Positions 26,033-34,413 of a stretch of 64,000 nucleotides of DNA are shown in pieces. Each line of letters opens with the position of its first letter. The stretch's first letter is position 1. The DNA is from Pontibacter deserti (lineage in GTDB: Bacteria; Bacteroidota; Bacteroidia; Cytophagales; Hymenobacteraceae): NCBI RefSeq assembly GCF_023630255.1, contig NZ_JALPRS010000003.1:186001-250000 (forward strand), given 5' to 3'. Under the pieces are notes generated by a model that was not told where the DNA came from, did not search any database, and was given only the letters and a program-made list of their open reading frames with translations. A program made the position numbers and the translations under genes.

Positions 26033-26467
26033 CTATAAACCGGCAACTGCTTTCAAATAGTTGAACTCCCATTTTGAATAAGGGAGAGTATAAATCTTCT
26101 CTTTATATTGAGTTTCTATCTCTACAACACCAAAGCTCATTTTAACCTTCGTGATATCATCTAAATTAATAGAGATTTTCTTCGTGGTTGCTAAGTTTAT
26201 AACTACTAATTTCCTTTCAGCTTCTGCTAGGTAGACTTCTTTTAATTTATAATACCGTAATATTTTAGCCATGAAAAAATGAACAAAAGCTATTACTGCA
26301 TAAGGCAAAAAGAGAAAGTATAGTTTAGAAGATATGGAAATATACAACCAGACTGAACCAACAAAGATGTGAGCAATAATGAGTAATGTAGGAAAGTATA
26401 CCATCCATAACTTCAAGTTGCTTTTTGAAATCTTCATCAAATTTGACGTTTCAGCAAGATATCCCAT
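26033..26467 (-). CDS. hypothetical small membrane protein, PH-like
   Basis: 144 residues, AT-rich. Two hydrophobic segments (about 20-45 and 48-67: LWMVYFPTLLIIAHIFVGSVW, YFLFLPYAVIAFVHFFM), then a soluble strand-rich part (LKEVYLAEAERKLVVINLATTKKISINLDDITKVKMSFG...IYTLPYSKWEFNYLKAVAGL) that reads like a bacterial PH-like domain. A second start, M11 (MKISKSNLKLW), is equally plausible. Not recognised by name. Lies between recF and the DUF721 gene in the same direction. Confidence 0.6.
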   Translation of the reverse strand: MGYLAETSNLMKISKSNLKLWMVYFPTLLIIAHIFVGSVWLYISISSKLYFLFLPYAVIAFVHFFMAKILRYYKLKEVYLAEAERKLVVINLATTKKISINLDDITKVKMSFGVVEIETQYKEKIYTLPYSKWEFNYLKAVAGL

Positions 26468-26526
26468 AATTTAACAAACAACGATTATGCGATCAAAATT
26501 AACTATGATCTACAGTTCAAATTGAT

Positions 26527-26874
26527 CTAATTAAATAATTTAAGCCAGATGATTTGCCACCATTTCTTAATGGCTGGTTTTCTATAAAGCTCAATTATTT
26601 CTGGCTTAAGATTTTCGGGTTCTCCTAACTCAAAAGATACACCCAATTGCTGCTCTATATACTTCAGTCTGGCTTCTTCACATTTAATCTCACCCTCCAC
26701 CCAGTTATCCCAACCAAATAATATCTCTTCGTTATTTTTCTTAAGTATCAGAAAACCAAAATCAATACCCGCATCGATACCATCATATTTATAAGAAACC
26801 TTCCAATTCTCCTTGATAAGGAATTCAATAATTGAGTCCCATAAATTCGTTTCGATGTTTACAGCTATAACCAT
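26527..26874 (-). CDS. hypothetical small acidic protein, immunity-like in composition
   Basis: 115 residues, ATG at 26874, two bases after the recF stop. The composition is Trp- and Glu-rich with a single compact domain (NLWDSIIEFLIKENWKVSYK, FGFLILKKNNEEILFGWDNWVEGEIKCEEARLKYIEQQLG, KKWWQIIWLKLFN). Size, acidity and Trp content resemble contact-dependent or polymorphic-toxin immunity proteins, but no toxin is nearby and I cannot name a family. AT-rich relative to recF. Confidence 0.6.
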   Translation of the reverse strand: MVIAVNIETNLWDSIIEFLIKENWKVSYKYDGIDAGIDFGFLILKKNNEEILFGWDNWVEGEIKCEEARLKYIEQQLGVSFELGEPENLKPEIIELYRKPAIKKWWQIIWLKLFN

Positions 26875-26876
26875 AG

Positions 26877-27989
26877 CTACAATTCTCCAATAACCTTTAC
26901 AATCCCATCTTTCACATCAAATCTTCGGATACTTTCGGAGAGGCCTTCGAGTATTTTGTCGGTGCGGTCTAGGTGGGTGTCTGTTAAAAAGATCTGGCCG
27001 AAAGTATGGGCGGCTACCATTTGCATGAGCTTGGTAATACGCTTTTCGTCAAGGCGGTCGAAGATGTCATCTAAAAGGAGCAGGGGTTTGTGGTGCTGGC
27101 GTTCGGCCATTACTTCAAAGTGGGCCAGTTTCAGGGCAATAACATAGCTTTTCTGCTGTCCCTGCGAGCCAAAATGCTTCACCGGGTTGCCATCCATCAG
27201 AAACACGAAATCATCTTTATGTGGGCCTATAGTTGTGCGTTGCAGTGCCATATCCCTACGCTCGTTCTGTAACAGCTGGTGTGCAAAATCAGAACCTAAC
27301 AGCTGGCTTTTATAGGTTAGGGTAACGGTTTCGGAACTGTCGGAGATGTGGCGGTAATGCTTCTGGAACACGGGCACGAACATTTCTAAGAACTTTTCGC
27401 GCTCCTGCGCCAATTGCTGACCCAGCGGTACAAGCTGCTCATTCAGGATGTGCAGGTAATCGCGGTCGTAGTAGTTGCGCTCAGCAAACTGCTTTAACAG
27501 CGAATTGCGTTGCTTCAGAATATAATTGTATTGTATAAGTTGCTCCAGGTAAGTATGGTCCAGTTGCGAGATCAGGCTATCAAAATACTTGCGGCGCTCT
27601 TCGCTACCTTCACGAATCAGGTCAGTATCGTAAGGCGAGATCAGCACCACGGGGAAACGGCCGATATGCTCGCTCATCTTCTCATACACCACCTTGTTGT
27701 GCGTTACAGTCTTTTTCTGGCCTTGCTTTAAGCTTACCTGCACGGTGTGCTTGTCACCGTCAATCTTAAAGCGGCCTTTCACCATAAAAAACTCTTCGCC
27801 CTGTTTTATACTTTGGGCATCGGAGCTATTAAAGGCACTTTTGGTAAGTGAGAGGTAATGTATGGCATCCAGCAGGTTGGTTTTGCCGCTTCCGTTATCG
27901 CCAATAAAGCAATTTATATGCTCCGAGAAAGCCAGCGTGGCATCGTCGTAGTTCTTGAAAAACAGCAGACTTAGATTTTCGAGGAGCAT
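26877..27989 (-). CDS. recF: DNA replication and repair protein RecF
   Basis: Loads RecA at gaps in single-stranded DNA together with RecO and RecR. 370 residues with the SMC-like ATPase: Walker A GDNGSGKTNLLDAIHYLSL (about 30-48), signature GSQGQQKSYVIALKLAHFE, Walker B PLLLLDDIFDRLDEKR. The N-terminus MLLENLSLLFFKNYD is normal for the family. It heads a minus-strand run with two small genes and DUF721, and is divergent from pdhA. Confidence 0.96.
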   Translation of the reverse strand: MLLENLSLLFFKNYDDATLAFSEHINCFIGDNGSGKTNLLDAIHYLSLTKSAFNSSDAQSIKQGEEFFMVKGRFKIDGDKHTVQVSLKQGQKKTVTHNKVVYEKMSEHIGRFPVVLISPYDTDLIREGSEERRKYFDSLISQLDHTYLEQLIQYNYILKQRNSLLKQFAERNYYDRDYLHILNEQLVPLGQQLAQEREKFLEMFVPVFQKHYRHISDSSETVTLTYKSQLLGSDFAHQLLQNERRDMALQRTTIGPHKDDFVFLMDGNPVKHFGSQGQQKSYVIALKLAHFEVMAERQHHKPLLLLDDIFDRLDEKRITKLMQMVAAHTFGQIFLTDTHLDRTDKILEGLSESIRRFDVKDGIVKVIGEL

Positions 27990-28118
27990 TCAGTTTATAA
28001 TTGATTTCTTTTTCCTTAATTTCGCAGCTAAACCCGTTCCGGGCCTTGTCGCCCAACATGCAAGGTAGTTTTTATACCTGAGCATGCAACGGATAAAACC
28101 CAGATTAGATATTTACCC

Positions 28119-29162
28119 ATGGCTACGAAAGAAAAGGCAAAAGCGAAGTCGACGAAAGCAAAGGTACAGGCTGAGCCAAAGTTTTCAAAGGAAACATATA
28201 TGTGGTGGTTCGAGAACATGAAACTCATCCGCCGCTTCGAAGAAAAAACAGGCCAGTTATATGGTCAGCAAAAAATTAAAGGTTTCTGCCACCTGTACAT
28301 TGGCCAGGAAGCTTGTGTGGCTGGTGCCGTAACTGCACTTACCAAAGACGATAAGTGGATAACTGCTTACCGCGACCACGCACACCCGCTTGCTTTAGGC
28401 ACTGACCCGGGCGCTGTAATGGCCGAAATGTATGCTAAAGTTACCGGTTGCTCTAAGGGCAAAGGTGGCTCTATGCACATGTTCGATAAGAGCGTGAACT
28501 TTGTTGGTGGCCACGGTATAGTTGGCGGCCAGGTGCCACTAGGTGCTGGTCTGGCATTTGCCGAGAAGTATAACAAAACAGGCAACCTGTGCATTTGCTA
28601 CATGGGTGATGGTGCAGTGCGTCAGGGTGCTTTCCACGAAGCGCTTAATATGGCCATGAGCTGGAAACTGCCTGTAATTTTCGTGATCGAGAACAATGGT
28701 TACGCCATGGGTACTTCGGTATCGCGTACATCAAACGTACAGGATCTTTACAAACTGGGCTCAGCATACGATATGCCTTCGTTCCCGGTAGATGCCATGA
28801 GCGTGGAGAACGTGCATACTGCCGTAGCTGAAGCTGCTGAGCGTGCCCGTGCCGGCGAAGGACCAACCCTGCTGGAGTTCAGAACTTACCGCTACAAAGG
28901 TCACTCCATGTCTGACCCTGCCAAGTACAGAACCAAAGAAGAGCTGGAAGACTACAAAGGCCGCGACTCGATAGAAGCAGTAGCTGCAACTATACTTAGC
29001 AATGGTTGGGCTACCGAAGAGGACCTGCTGCAGATTGATGAAAAAATAAAGCAGAGAGTAATGGATGCCGTGAAATTTGCCGAAGAATCTCCGTTCCCGG
29101 ACCCATCTGAATTATACACAGATATTTACGTGGAGCCGGACTACCCTTACGTAATGGACTAA
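28119..29162 (+). CDS. pdhA: pyruvate dehydrogenase E1 component, alpha subunit
   Basis: Thiamine-diphosphate-dependent subunit that decarboxylates pyruvate within the PDH complex, together with a beta subunit not in the window. 347 residues; a Lys/Ala-rich start (1-20), then the E1-alpha fold: GFCHLYIGQEA, YRDHAHPLALG, GCSKGKGGSMHMFD, FVGGHGIVGGQVPLGAGLAFA, the ThDP/Mg motif GDGAVRQGAFHEALNMA...NNGYAMGTS (near 163-200), and the phosphorylation-loop-like RYKGHSMSDPAKYRTKEE. The basic N-terminal extension is probably for assembly with E2. The 129-base divergent gap with recF must hold both promoters; TAATTTCG near 28017 is an imperfect -7 box. Confidence 0.95.
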   Translation: MATKEKAKAKSTKAKVQAEPKFSKETYMWWFENMKLIRRFEEKTGQLYGQQKIKGFCHLYIGQEACVAGAVTALTKDDKWITAYRDHAHPLALGTDPGAVMAEMYAKVTGCSKGKGGSMHMFDKSVNFVGGHGIVGGQVPLGAGLAFAEKYNKTGNLCICYMGDGAVRQGAFHEALNMAMSWKLPVIFVIENNGYAMGTSVSRTSNVQDLYKLGSAYDMPSFPVDAMSVENVHTAVAEAAERARAGEGPTLLEFRTYRYKGHSMSDPAKYRTKEELEDYKGRDSIEAVAATILSNGWATEEDLLQIDEKIKQRVMDAVKFAEESPFPDPSELYTDIYVEPDYPYVMD

Positions 29163-29164
29163 AA

Positions 29165-29270
29165 TAATTTAGAATTAGGAATTAAAAATTATAAATTTGG
29201 TGTTCCGAAAATACAGGGCATAGATTAAAATCCAATTTTTAATTCCTACTTTTGAATTTCTAATTCAATT
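29165..29270. repeat. Inverted pair of 7-bp phased repeats between pdhA and the TPR gene
   Basis: Left arm in steps of seven: GAATTAG, GAATTAA, AAATTAT, AAATTTG. Right arm read on the minus strand: GAATTAG, AAATTCA, AAAGTAG, GAATTAA, AAATTGG. The two arms share the same heptamers in opposite orientation around a spacer of about 30 bases. Confidence 0.65.
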
Positions 29271-29277
29271 AATACCA

Positions 29278-29991
29278 ATGGCAAAAGAAACAGTAAACAA
29301 TCACAGCGAGTTTGAAGAGCTGGTTGAGAATCCGGATGCGTTAGCAGAGCGTTTATCGCACACGGATGATTTCGTAAAGAAAAACAAGTCAATTCTGCTT
29401 GGTGTGTTTGCCGCCATTGCCGCTATAGTTGTAGCAGGCTTTTTATACTATAACCACCGCACTACCCAGAACCAGGAAGCGCAGGAAGCGATGTTCCAGG
29501 CAACCTATTACTTCGAAGCTGACTCATTGAGCAAGGCCCTGAACGGCGATGGCCAGTACAAAGGCTTTGTAGCAATAGCTGACGAGTATAGCGGAACTGA
29601 TGCTGGTAATCTGGCGAATTTCTATGCTGGTGTGGCCCTTTTAAAAGAAGGTAAATTTGCAGAAGCGCAGAATCACCTGGAAGAGTTTGAGTCTGAAGAC
29701 TACCTGCTGCAGGCACGTGCTTATAGTTTAATTGGCGATGCATTATTAGAACAAGGCAAAAACAAGGAAGCTGCTGACCAGTACATGAAGGCTGCTAACC
29801 ACAATGCCAATCCATTCTTTTCGCCACAGTACATTATGAAAGCTGGTATCGCCTACGAAGCCGATAACAACTTTAAAGCAGCTGCGGAAGCTTACGATAA
29901 GATTGTAACAGACTACGTAACAGCAGCTGAACTGAACGATGCTAAAAAATACAAGGCTCGTGCTGAAGCATTAGCCGGAGGCGCTAAATAA
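29278..29991 (+). CDS. membrane-anchored TPR protein (YfgM-like)
   Basis: 237 residues. A cytoplasmic start (1-38), one transmembrane helix (about 39-61, ILLGVFAAIAAIVVAGFLYY), then a soluble part with about four tetratricopeptide units (NLANFYAGVALLKEGKFAEAQNHLEEF, LQARAYSLIGDALLEQGKNKEAADQYMKAA, PQYIMKAGIAYEADNNFKAAAEAYDKI). YfgM-type proteins assist secreted-protein folding near SecYEG together with PpiD. A PpiD homologue is present in this window at 37936, which fits, though they are not adjacent. A strong terminator follows. Confidence 0.85.
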   Translation: MAKETVNNHSEFEELVENPDALAERLSHTDDFVKKNKSILLGVFAAIAAIVVAGFLYYNHRTTQNQEAQEAMFQATYYFEADSLSKALNGDGQYKGFVAIADEYSGTDAGNLANFYAGVALLKEGKFAEAQNHLEEFESEDYLLQARAYSLIGDALLEQGKNKEAADQYMKAANHNANPFFSPQYIMKAGIAYEADNNFKAAAEAYDKIVTDYVTAAELNDAKKYKARAEALAGGAK

Positions 29992-30014
29992 TTTACGCCT
30001 AAGTATAAACTATA

Positions 30015-30060
30015 AAAGCGCTTTTGTCTTGAGTTATAAGGCAAAAGCGCTTCTTTTTTT
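30015..30060 (+). terminator. Terminator of the TPR gene
   Basis: AAGCGCTTTTG pairs perfectly with CAAAAGCGCTT, followed by TCTTTTTTT. Confidence 0.9.
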
Positions 30061-30124
30061 AAGCTGCTCAAGTATAAGCTTTGTCTGATTTAAGTATAGC
30101 TGCACTTGGCTGGCAAAGATCGAT

Positions 30125-30152
30125 TAACGAATAACGAGTAACGAACAACGAA
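30125..30152. repeat. Tandem 7-bp repeat just before ribH
   Basis: TAACGAA, TAACGAG, TAACGAA, CAACGAA in direct succession, ending 7 bases before the ribH ATG. No FMN riboswitch is seen. Confidence 0.7.
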
Positions 30153-30159
30153 TTAAAGT

Positions 30160-30636
30160 ATGGCAACAGCTTTAAAGAACCTGAACGAGTATAACACCGC
30201 CTCTTTCGCGGATATGTCTGATAAAAAATTTGGCATTGTAGTAGCAGAGTGGCACAAAGACATTACTGATGCCCTGAGCAATGGCGCAATTGAAACGCTG
30301 CTGAAGCACGGTGCACAAAAAGAGAATATCTTCCGCAATACAGTGCCAGGTAGCTTCGAACTCACCTTAGGAGCGCAGTTCCTGGCGCAGCACGAAGAAA
30401 TTGATGCCGTAATCTGTATCGGTGTTGTAATAAAAGGCGATACCAAACACGACGATTACATAAACCATGCAGTAGCAAACGGCCTTACCAATGTGTCCTT
30501 AAAGTATAACAAGCCGGTTGCTTTCGGTTTAGTAACTACCAACAACCTGGAGCAGGCCCTGGACAGAGCCGGCGGCAAGCACGGCAACAAAGGTGTAGAG
30601 GCAGCGGCGGCAGTCATCCATATGCTCAGCTTTTAG
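30160..30636 (+). CDS. ribH: 6,7-dimethyl-8-ribityllumazine synthase
   Basis: Condenses the ribityl-amino-uracil with dihydroxybutanone phosphate, the penultimate step of riboflavin synthesis, in an icosahedral or pentameric capsid. 158 residues with all active-site blocks: FGIVVAEWHKDI, TVPGSFELTLGAQFLA, CIGVVIKGDTKHDDYI (catalytic His near 90), NVSLKYNKPVAFGLVTTNNLEQALDRAG, and NKGVEAAAAVIHML. The other rib genes are not in the window. The start ATG follows a 7-bp repeat tract. No terminator is obvious downstream. Confidence 0.96.
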   Translation: MATALKNLNEYNTASFADMSDKKFGIVVAEWHKDITDALSNGAIETLLKHGAQKENIFRNTVPGSFELTLGAQFLAQHEEIDAVICIGVVIKGDTKHDDYINHAVANGLTNVSLKYNKPVAFGLVTTNNLEQALDRAGGKHGNKGVEAAAAVIHMLSF

Positions 30637-30965
30637 TTACTAAACTGATACACAGTAAATTGGATTGATTTTTGTAAATTAATTCAGAAAGTACCGGAAA
30701 GCTGAAGTATAAGCTGCAAAAGCTTGTACTATAATCCGGAAAGAGCTGATAATGTGCATGAAAAAATATTAAATAAGGTAGGATAGGTAGTAAAGAATAA
30801 ATATTACTACTATTTTTGCACGAATTTTACCTGAAATCGCTTTATACTAAAAGTGAGCAGGCCGAAAATTAAGCTAAATCTATAAACTATAATGCCTGTT
30901 GTTAAACAATTAAACATCAGGCAACTATAAAAACCGAACCCAAGCAAGTATACATAAACGATACA
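30637..30965. other. 329-base gap before the DksA-like gene
   Basis: No gene seen. It holds a -7 box at 30811-30818 and a leader of about 140 bases with several AASTATA heptamers (for example near 30704, 30880 and 30948). The leader length is unusual for this window and could carry regulation, but I see no named riboswitch. Confidence 0.5.
30811..30818 (+). promoter_or_regulatory. -7 box TATTTTTG for the DksA-like gene
   Basis: Exact TAnnTTTG match. It would leave a 5' leader of about 140 bases before ATG 30966. Confidence 0.55.
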
Positions 30966-31355
30966 ATGAATACGAACGAAGAAAAACAGCGGTACTCCAG
31001 AGAAGAATTAATGGAGTTTGAGAACATCATCCTTGAGAAGCTGACCAATGCCAAAAAGGAAGTAGCGTTTATCAAGGAAACCCTTAGCCGCCGTAACGAT
31101 ACAGGTACTGATAACACTGCATCTCCGACAAAAGTATTGGAAGATGGCGCTGATACTGCAGAAAAGGAAAGCTTAAACCAGCTGGCATCCCGCCAGATGA
31201 AGTTTATCCAGCAGCTGGAGAATGCTCTTATCCGCATTAAGAACGGTACCTATGGTGTTTGCATCGTAACAGGTAAACTTATACCTAAAGAGAGACTTCG
31301 TGCCGTACCGCACACACAACATACTATTGAAGCTAAATTACAGCGTAACGACTAG
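30966..31355 (+). CDS. DksA/TraR-family RNA polymerase-binding protein lacking the C4 zinc finger
   Basis: 129 residues. A coiled-coil hairpin (about 12-90) carries DGADTA at 60-65, which fits the DxxDxA tip motif that enters the RNA polymerase secondary channel. The C-terminal domain starts with IRIKNGTYGVCIVTGKLIPKERL and keeps only one Cys (near 99); the other three zinc ligands are gone. Loss of the cysteines is the rule in Bacteroidota members, so this is likely functional. Predicted to modulate transcription initiation with (p)ppGpp. The next gene, scpB, starts 12 bases after its stop. Confidence 0.9.
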   Translation: MNTNEEKQRYSREELMEFENIILEKLTNAKKEVAFIKETLSRRNDTGTDNTASPTKVLEDGADTAEKESLNQLASRQMKFIQQLENALIRIKNGTYGVCIVTGKLIPKERLRAVPHTQHTIEAKLQRND

Positions 31356-31367
31356 TACTTTTACTCC

Positions 31368-31928
31368 TTGAATATCCTGCAGTACCACATACAAGCACTG
31401 GTTTTCTGTGCGCAATCTCCTATCAGTATAGAGGAAATTCAGCGTTGCCTTACGGAGGCGCTGCAATTGGAAGTGCTGGTAAGCGATGTGCTGGAAAGTA
31501 TAGAAGCTATAAATGAGCAGCTGAACGATACCGGTTTTGCCTTCCAGATCTACGCGATAGGGGGTGGTTACCAGTTTCTGACAAAGCCGGAGTACCAGGA
31601 AACGGTAAGTGTTTACCTGAAACAGAAATCAAAGAAAAAATTGTCAGCGTCTGCACTCGAGACGCTGGCAATTATTGCCTATAAGCAGCCTATTACCCGC
31701 AGTGCCCTGGAGCAGATCCGCGGCGTAGGTTGCGATTATGCCGTCCAGAAACTACTGGAGAAAGACCTTATTGAGATTAAAGGAAAAGCTGATACCATCG
31801 GAAGGCCGGTACTTTACGGTACTTCGCAGAAGTTTATGGACTACTTCGGTATCAACCACATAAAAGACCTCCCACAGCTAAAAGATTTCGCTACGGAAGA
31901 GAACACAATCGGCGAAGTAGCAGATTAG
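31368..31928 (+). CDS. scpB: SMC-ScpAB complex subunit ScpB
   Basis: Winged-helix dimer that, with ScpA and SMC, compacts chromosomes. 186 residues: helix-turn-helix one (ILQYHIQALVFCAQSPISIEEIQRCLTEAL), two strands (FAFQIYAIGGGYQFLTKPEY), helix-turn-helix two (LSASALETLAIIAYKQPITRSALEQIRGVGCDYAVQKLLEKDLIEIKGKADTIGRPVLYGTS). TTG at 31368 is the start that gives a proper first helix. ScpA is not in the window. Confidence 0.93.
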   Translation: MNILQYHIQALVFCAQSPISIEEIQRCLTEALQLEVLVSDVLESIEAINEQLNDTGFAFQIYAIGGGYQFLTKPEYQETVSVYLKQKSKKKLSASALETLAIIAYKQPITRSALEQIRGVGCDYAVQKLLEKDLIEIKGKADTIGRPVLYGTSQKFMDYFGINHIKDLPQLKDFATEENTIGEVAD

Positions 31929-32010
31929 CGAACCCACACTAGAGCATTACAAATTCAATTATACTGCACAAAGGTACAGTAGCGATACTGCATCGAGTAA
32001 CACAACAACA

Positions 32011-33687
32011 ATGGCAAGAGATAACGAAAGACCTGCACGAGATAACGACGGAGCAGGGCGAAGAAATAACAGATTCTCGTCTGATAGACCTAACAACGAC
32101 CGCGGCGAAAAGAAGATCTTTAACAGAAGAGATAAAAATGAAAGCGGCGAACGCCGTTCGTTTGGTTCTGACAGAAGAGAGGGCGGTGAAAGAAGATCGT
32201 TTGGTGAGCGCCGTGAAGGTGGCGAAAAACGTAGCTTTAACAGAGACGACCGCAGAGACAACAGAGAAGGTGGAGAGCGCCGTTCTTTCAGCAACGACAG
32301 ACGTGATGATAGAAGAGGCAGCGAAGACCGTTCTTTTAATAGAGATCGCAGAGAAAGCGGCGAAAGAAGATCTTTTAACTCGGATCGTCCGAACAGAGCT
32401 GAACGTCGTTCTTTTGATTCTGAAAACAGAGAAGGCGGAGAGCGTAAATCGTTTGGTGCAGATCGCAACGAACGTACAGAGCGCCGTTCATTCAATTCAG
32501 ACCGTGGAGAGCGTAAGTCTTACGGCGACAGAAGAGAAGGTGGCGAGAAAAGAACTTTCGGTGAAAAACGTGAAGGTGGTGAACGCCGCAGCTTTAACTC
32601 AGACAGACGAGATGATCGTCGTGGAGATAGAGAAGAAGGCAGAGAACGCCGCTCGTTTGGCAACGAGCGCCGCGAAGGTGGAGAAAGAAGACCTTTCAAT
32701 GCTGATCGTGAAAACAGAGGAGAGCGTCGCTCATTTGACTCAGATAAAAGAAATAACCGCGAAGAAAGACCTTTCAGAAGAGAAGAGCGTGGCTTTGATG
32801 CTGGCAAAAGATCTTTTAAATCAGACAGAGGTGGTAAGTTTGAAGGCAGAGGCCGCAAAACCAGCTTCTCGAACAGAGAAGAACTGGGTGAGCCGGAAAC
32901 TCCGACTTACAACACCAAGCATTACGAGAACAACCCGCGCATCAAGAAAAGCAACCGCAAAGAAGAAAAGGAAAACGACGGAACAATACGTCTGAACCGC
33001 TACATTGCGAATGCCGGTATATGCTCTCGTCGCGAAGCAGATACGCTGATCGAATCAGGCGAGATAAAAGTAAACGGCCAGGTAGTAACTGAAATGGGTT
33101 ATAAAGTTAATCCTGAGGATACTATACAATATGGTAAGAAGATATTAAACCGTGAGAAACTGGTATATGTGCTGTTGAACAAGCCAAAGGACTTCCTGAC
33201 TACTACAGATGACCCGGAAGGCAGAAAAACAGTAATGAGCCTGGTAGAAAAAGCATCGAAAGAACGCATTTTCCCGGTTGGCCGCTTAGACCGTAACACA
33301 ACTGGTTTGCTGCTGTTTACCAACGATGGCGAACTGGCACAAAAGCTGACCCACCCTTCTAACGGTGTAAAGAAAATATACCAGGTAGAGCTGGATAAGC
33401 CGATATCTAAAGAAGATTTCCTGAAAGTGGCGGAAGGCGTAGAGCTGGAAGACGGTAAAGCTGAAGTAGATGATGTTGCCCTGATTGGGGATACAAATAA
33501 GTTCTTGGGTTTAGAGATACACATCGGGCGTAACCGTATTGTGCGTCGTATTTTTGAACACTTAGGCTACGAAGTAGTATCGCTGGACAGAGTACAGTAT
33601 GCAGGCCTTACTAAAAAAGACCTGCCACGCGGCAACTGGCGTTACCTTTCAGAAAAAGAGCTTATCCGTCTGAAATACTTTATGTAA
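32011..33687 (+). CDS. RluB-type 23S rRNA pseudouridine synthase with a long Arg-rich repeat tail
   Basis: 558 residues. Residues 1-320 are a low-complexity region made of about 17 imperfect units around GERRSFNSD (variants GEKRSF, GERKSF, AERRSF, RERRSF). Then an S4 RNA-binding domain (about 325-385, LNRYIANAGICSRREAD) and the RsuA/RluB catalytic domain with GRLDRNTTGLLL, catalytic Asp427, and IGRNRIVRRIFEHLGYEV. It isomerises uridine in 23S rRNA (position 2605 in E. coli RluB). The tail is charged with alternating Arg and Glu/Asp and is likely disordered and RNA-binding; it is far longer than in E. coli. A second frame of 285 codons (32138-32995) is a by-product of the repeats. Confidence 0.92.
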   Translation: MARDNERPARDNDGAGRRNNRFSSDRPNNDRGEKKIFNRRDKNESGERRSFGSDRREGGERRSFGERREGGEKRSFNRDDRRDNREGGERRSFSNDRRDDRRGSEDRSFNRDRRESGERRSFNSDRPNRAERRSFDSENREGGERKSFGADRNERTERRSFNSDRGERKSYGDRREGGEKRTFGEKREGGERRSFNSDRRDDRRGDREEGRERRSFGNERREGGERRPFNADRENRGERRSFDSDKRNNREERPFRREERGFDAGKRSFKSDRGGKFEGRGRKTSFSNREELGEPETPTYNTKHYENNPRIKKSNRKEEKENDGTIRLNRYIANAGICSRREADTLIESGEIKVNGQVVTEMGYKVNPEDTIQYGKKILNREKLVYVLLNKPKDFLTTTDDPEGRKTVMSLVEKASKERIFPVGRLDRNTTGLLLFTNDGELAQKLTHPSNGVKKIYQVELDKPISKEDFLKVAEGVELEDGKAEVDDVALIGDTNKFLGLEIHIGRNRIVRRIFEHLGYEVVSLDRVQYAGLTKKDLPRGNWRYLSEKELIRLKYFM

Positions 33688-33693
33688 GAATCT

Positions 33694-34413
33694 ATGCAGA
33701 GCATCGCGGTAGACGTAGGCAACACCGGCACCAAGTATGGCATCTTTAATGGCGGCGCCTTAATAAAGCAAGGCTGTTTTCAAGGAGTGGACAACATTCC
33801 GGATGAGATAACAAACCATACTTTTGAGAATGCCATAGTTGCCAGCGTAGCCGCTGATACTGCTGCTTATAAAACAAGGCTGTCTGTAACCGGTAACTTA
33901 ATAGAGTTATCGGCACAGACAGCCTTGCCTGTTTTAAACAAGTATAAAACGCCTCATACACTGGGAGTCGACAGAATTGCCGCTGCTGTGGGAGCTAACT
34001 ATTTTTTTCCGGGGCGTAATTGTTTGGTGTTTGATGCCGGTACAGCTATAACCCATGAGTTTATAACCAGCGACGGAAGTTACATGGGAGGTGGAATTGC
34101 ACCAGGCTTACGGATGAAATTAAAAGCGCTGCATACTTTTACAGAACGGCTTCCGTTAGTAGACCAAATTCCTGAAAGCTTTCCACTTACCGGGCAAACC
34201 ACCAACGAGTCGATTTTAAGCGGTGTTTTAACAGGCACTGTAGCAGAACTAAACGGGCTTATTCAATTATATTCTGAAAAAACACCGGATTTAGTGGTTA
34301 TACTTTGCGGTGGAGATGCAGGATTTTTTGAAAGTAAATTAAAAGGACGCATCTTTGTAATTCCTGAATTAGTCTTGATCGGGCTTCATAGAATTTTGAC
34401 ATATAATGTATAA
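33694..34413 (+). CDS. coaX: type III pantothenate kinase
   Basis: Phosphorylates pantothenate, the first step of CoA synthesis; this type needs a monovalent cation and is not inhibited by CoA. 239 residues: AVDVGNTGTKYGIF (phosphate loop), TPHTLGVDRIAAAVGA, CLVFDAGTAITHEFI (catalytic Asp), YMGGGIAPGLRMKLKALHTFTERLP. It lies 6 bases after the RluB gene and overlaps the next gene by 8 bases (34406-34413), so the three are co-transcribed. panC and panD, which supply its substrate, are 25 kb away. Confidence 0.94.
   Translation: MQSIAVDVGNTGTKYGIFNGGALIKQGCFQGVDNIPDEITNHTFENAIVASVAADTAAYKTRLSVTGNLIELSAQTALPVLNKYKTPHTLGVDRIAAAVGANYFFPGRNCLVFDAGTAITHEFITSDGSYMGGGIAPGLRMKLKALHTFTERLPLVDQIPESFPLTGQTTNESILSGVLTGTVAELNGLIQLYSEKTPDLVVILCGGDAGFFESKLKGRIFVIPELVLIGLHRILTYNV

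Noticed and set aside
30061..30159. FMN riboswitch before ribH
   Set aside because: No RFN-element blocks are seen; the region is mostly AASTATA heptamers and a 7-bp tandem repeat.
32138..32995. 285-codon reading frame inside the RluB-type gene
   Set aside because: It is a frame-shifted reading of the Arg/Glu/Ser repeat; its Val/Glu/Ala/Lys-rich product has no domain and the main frame has a complete enzyme.
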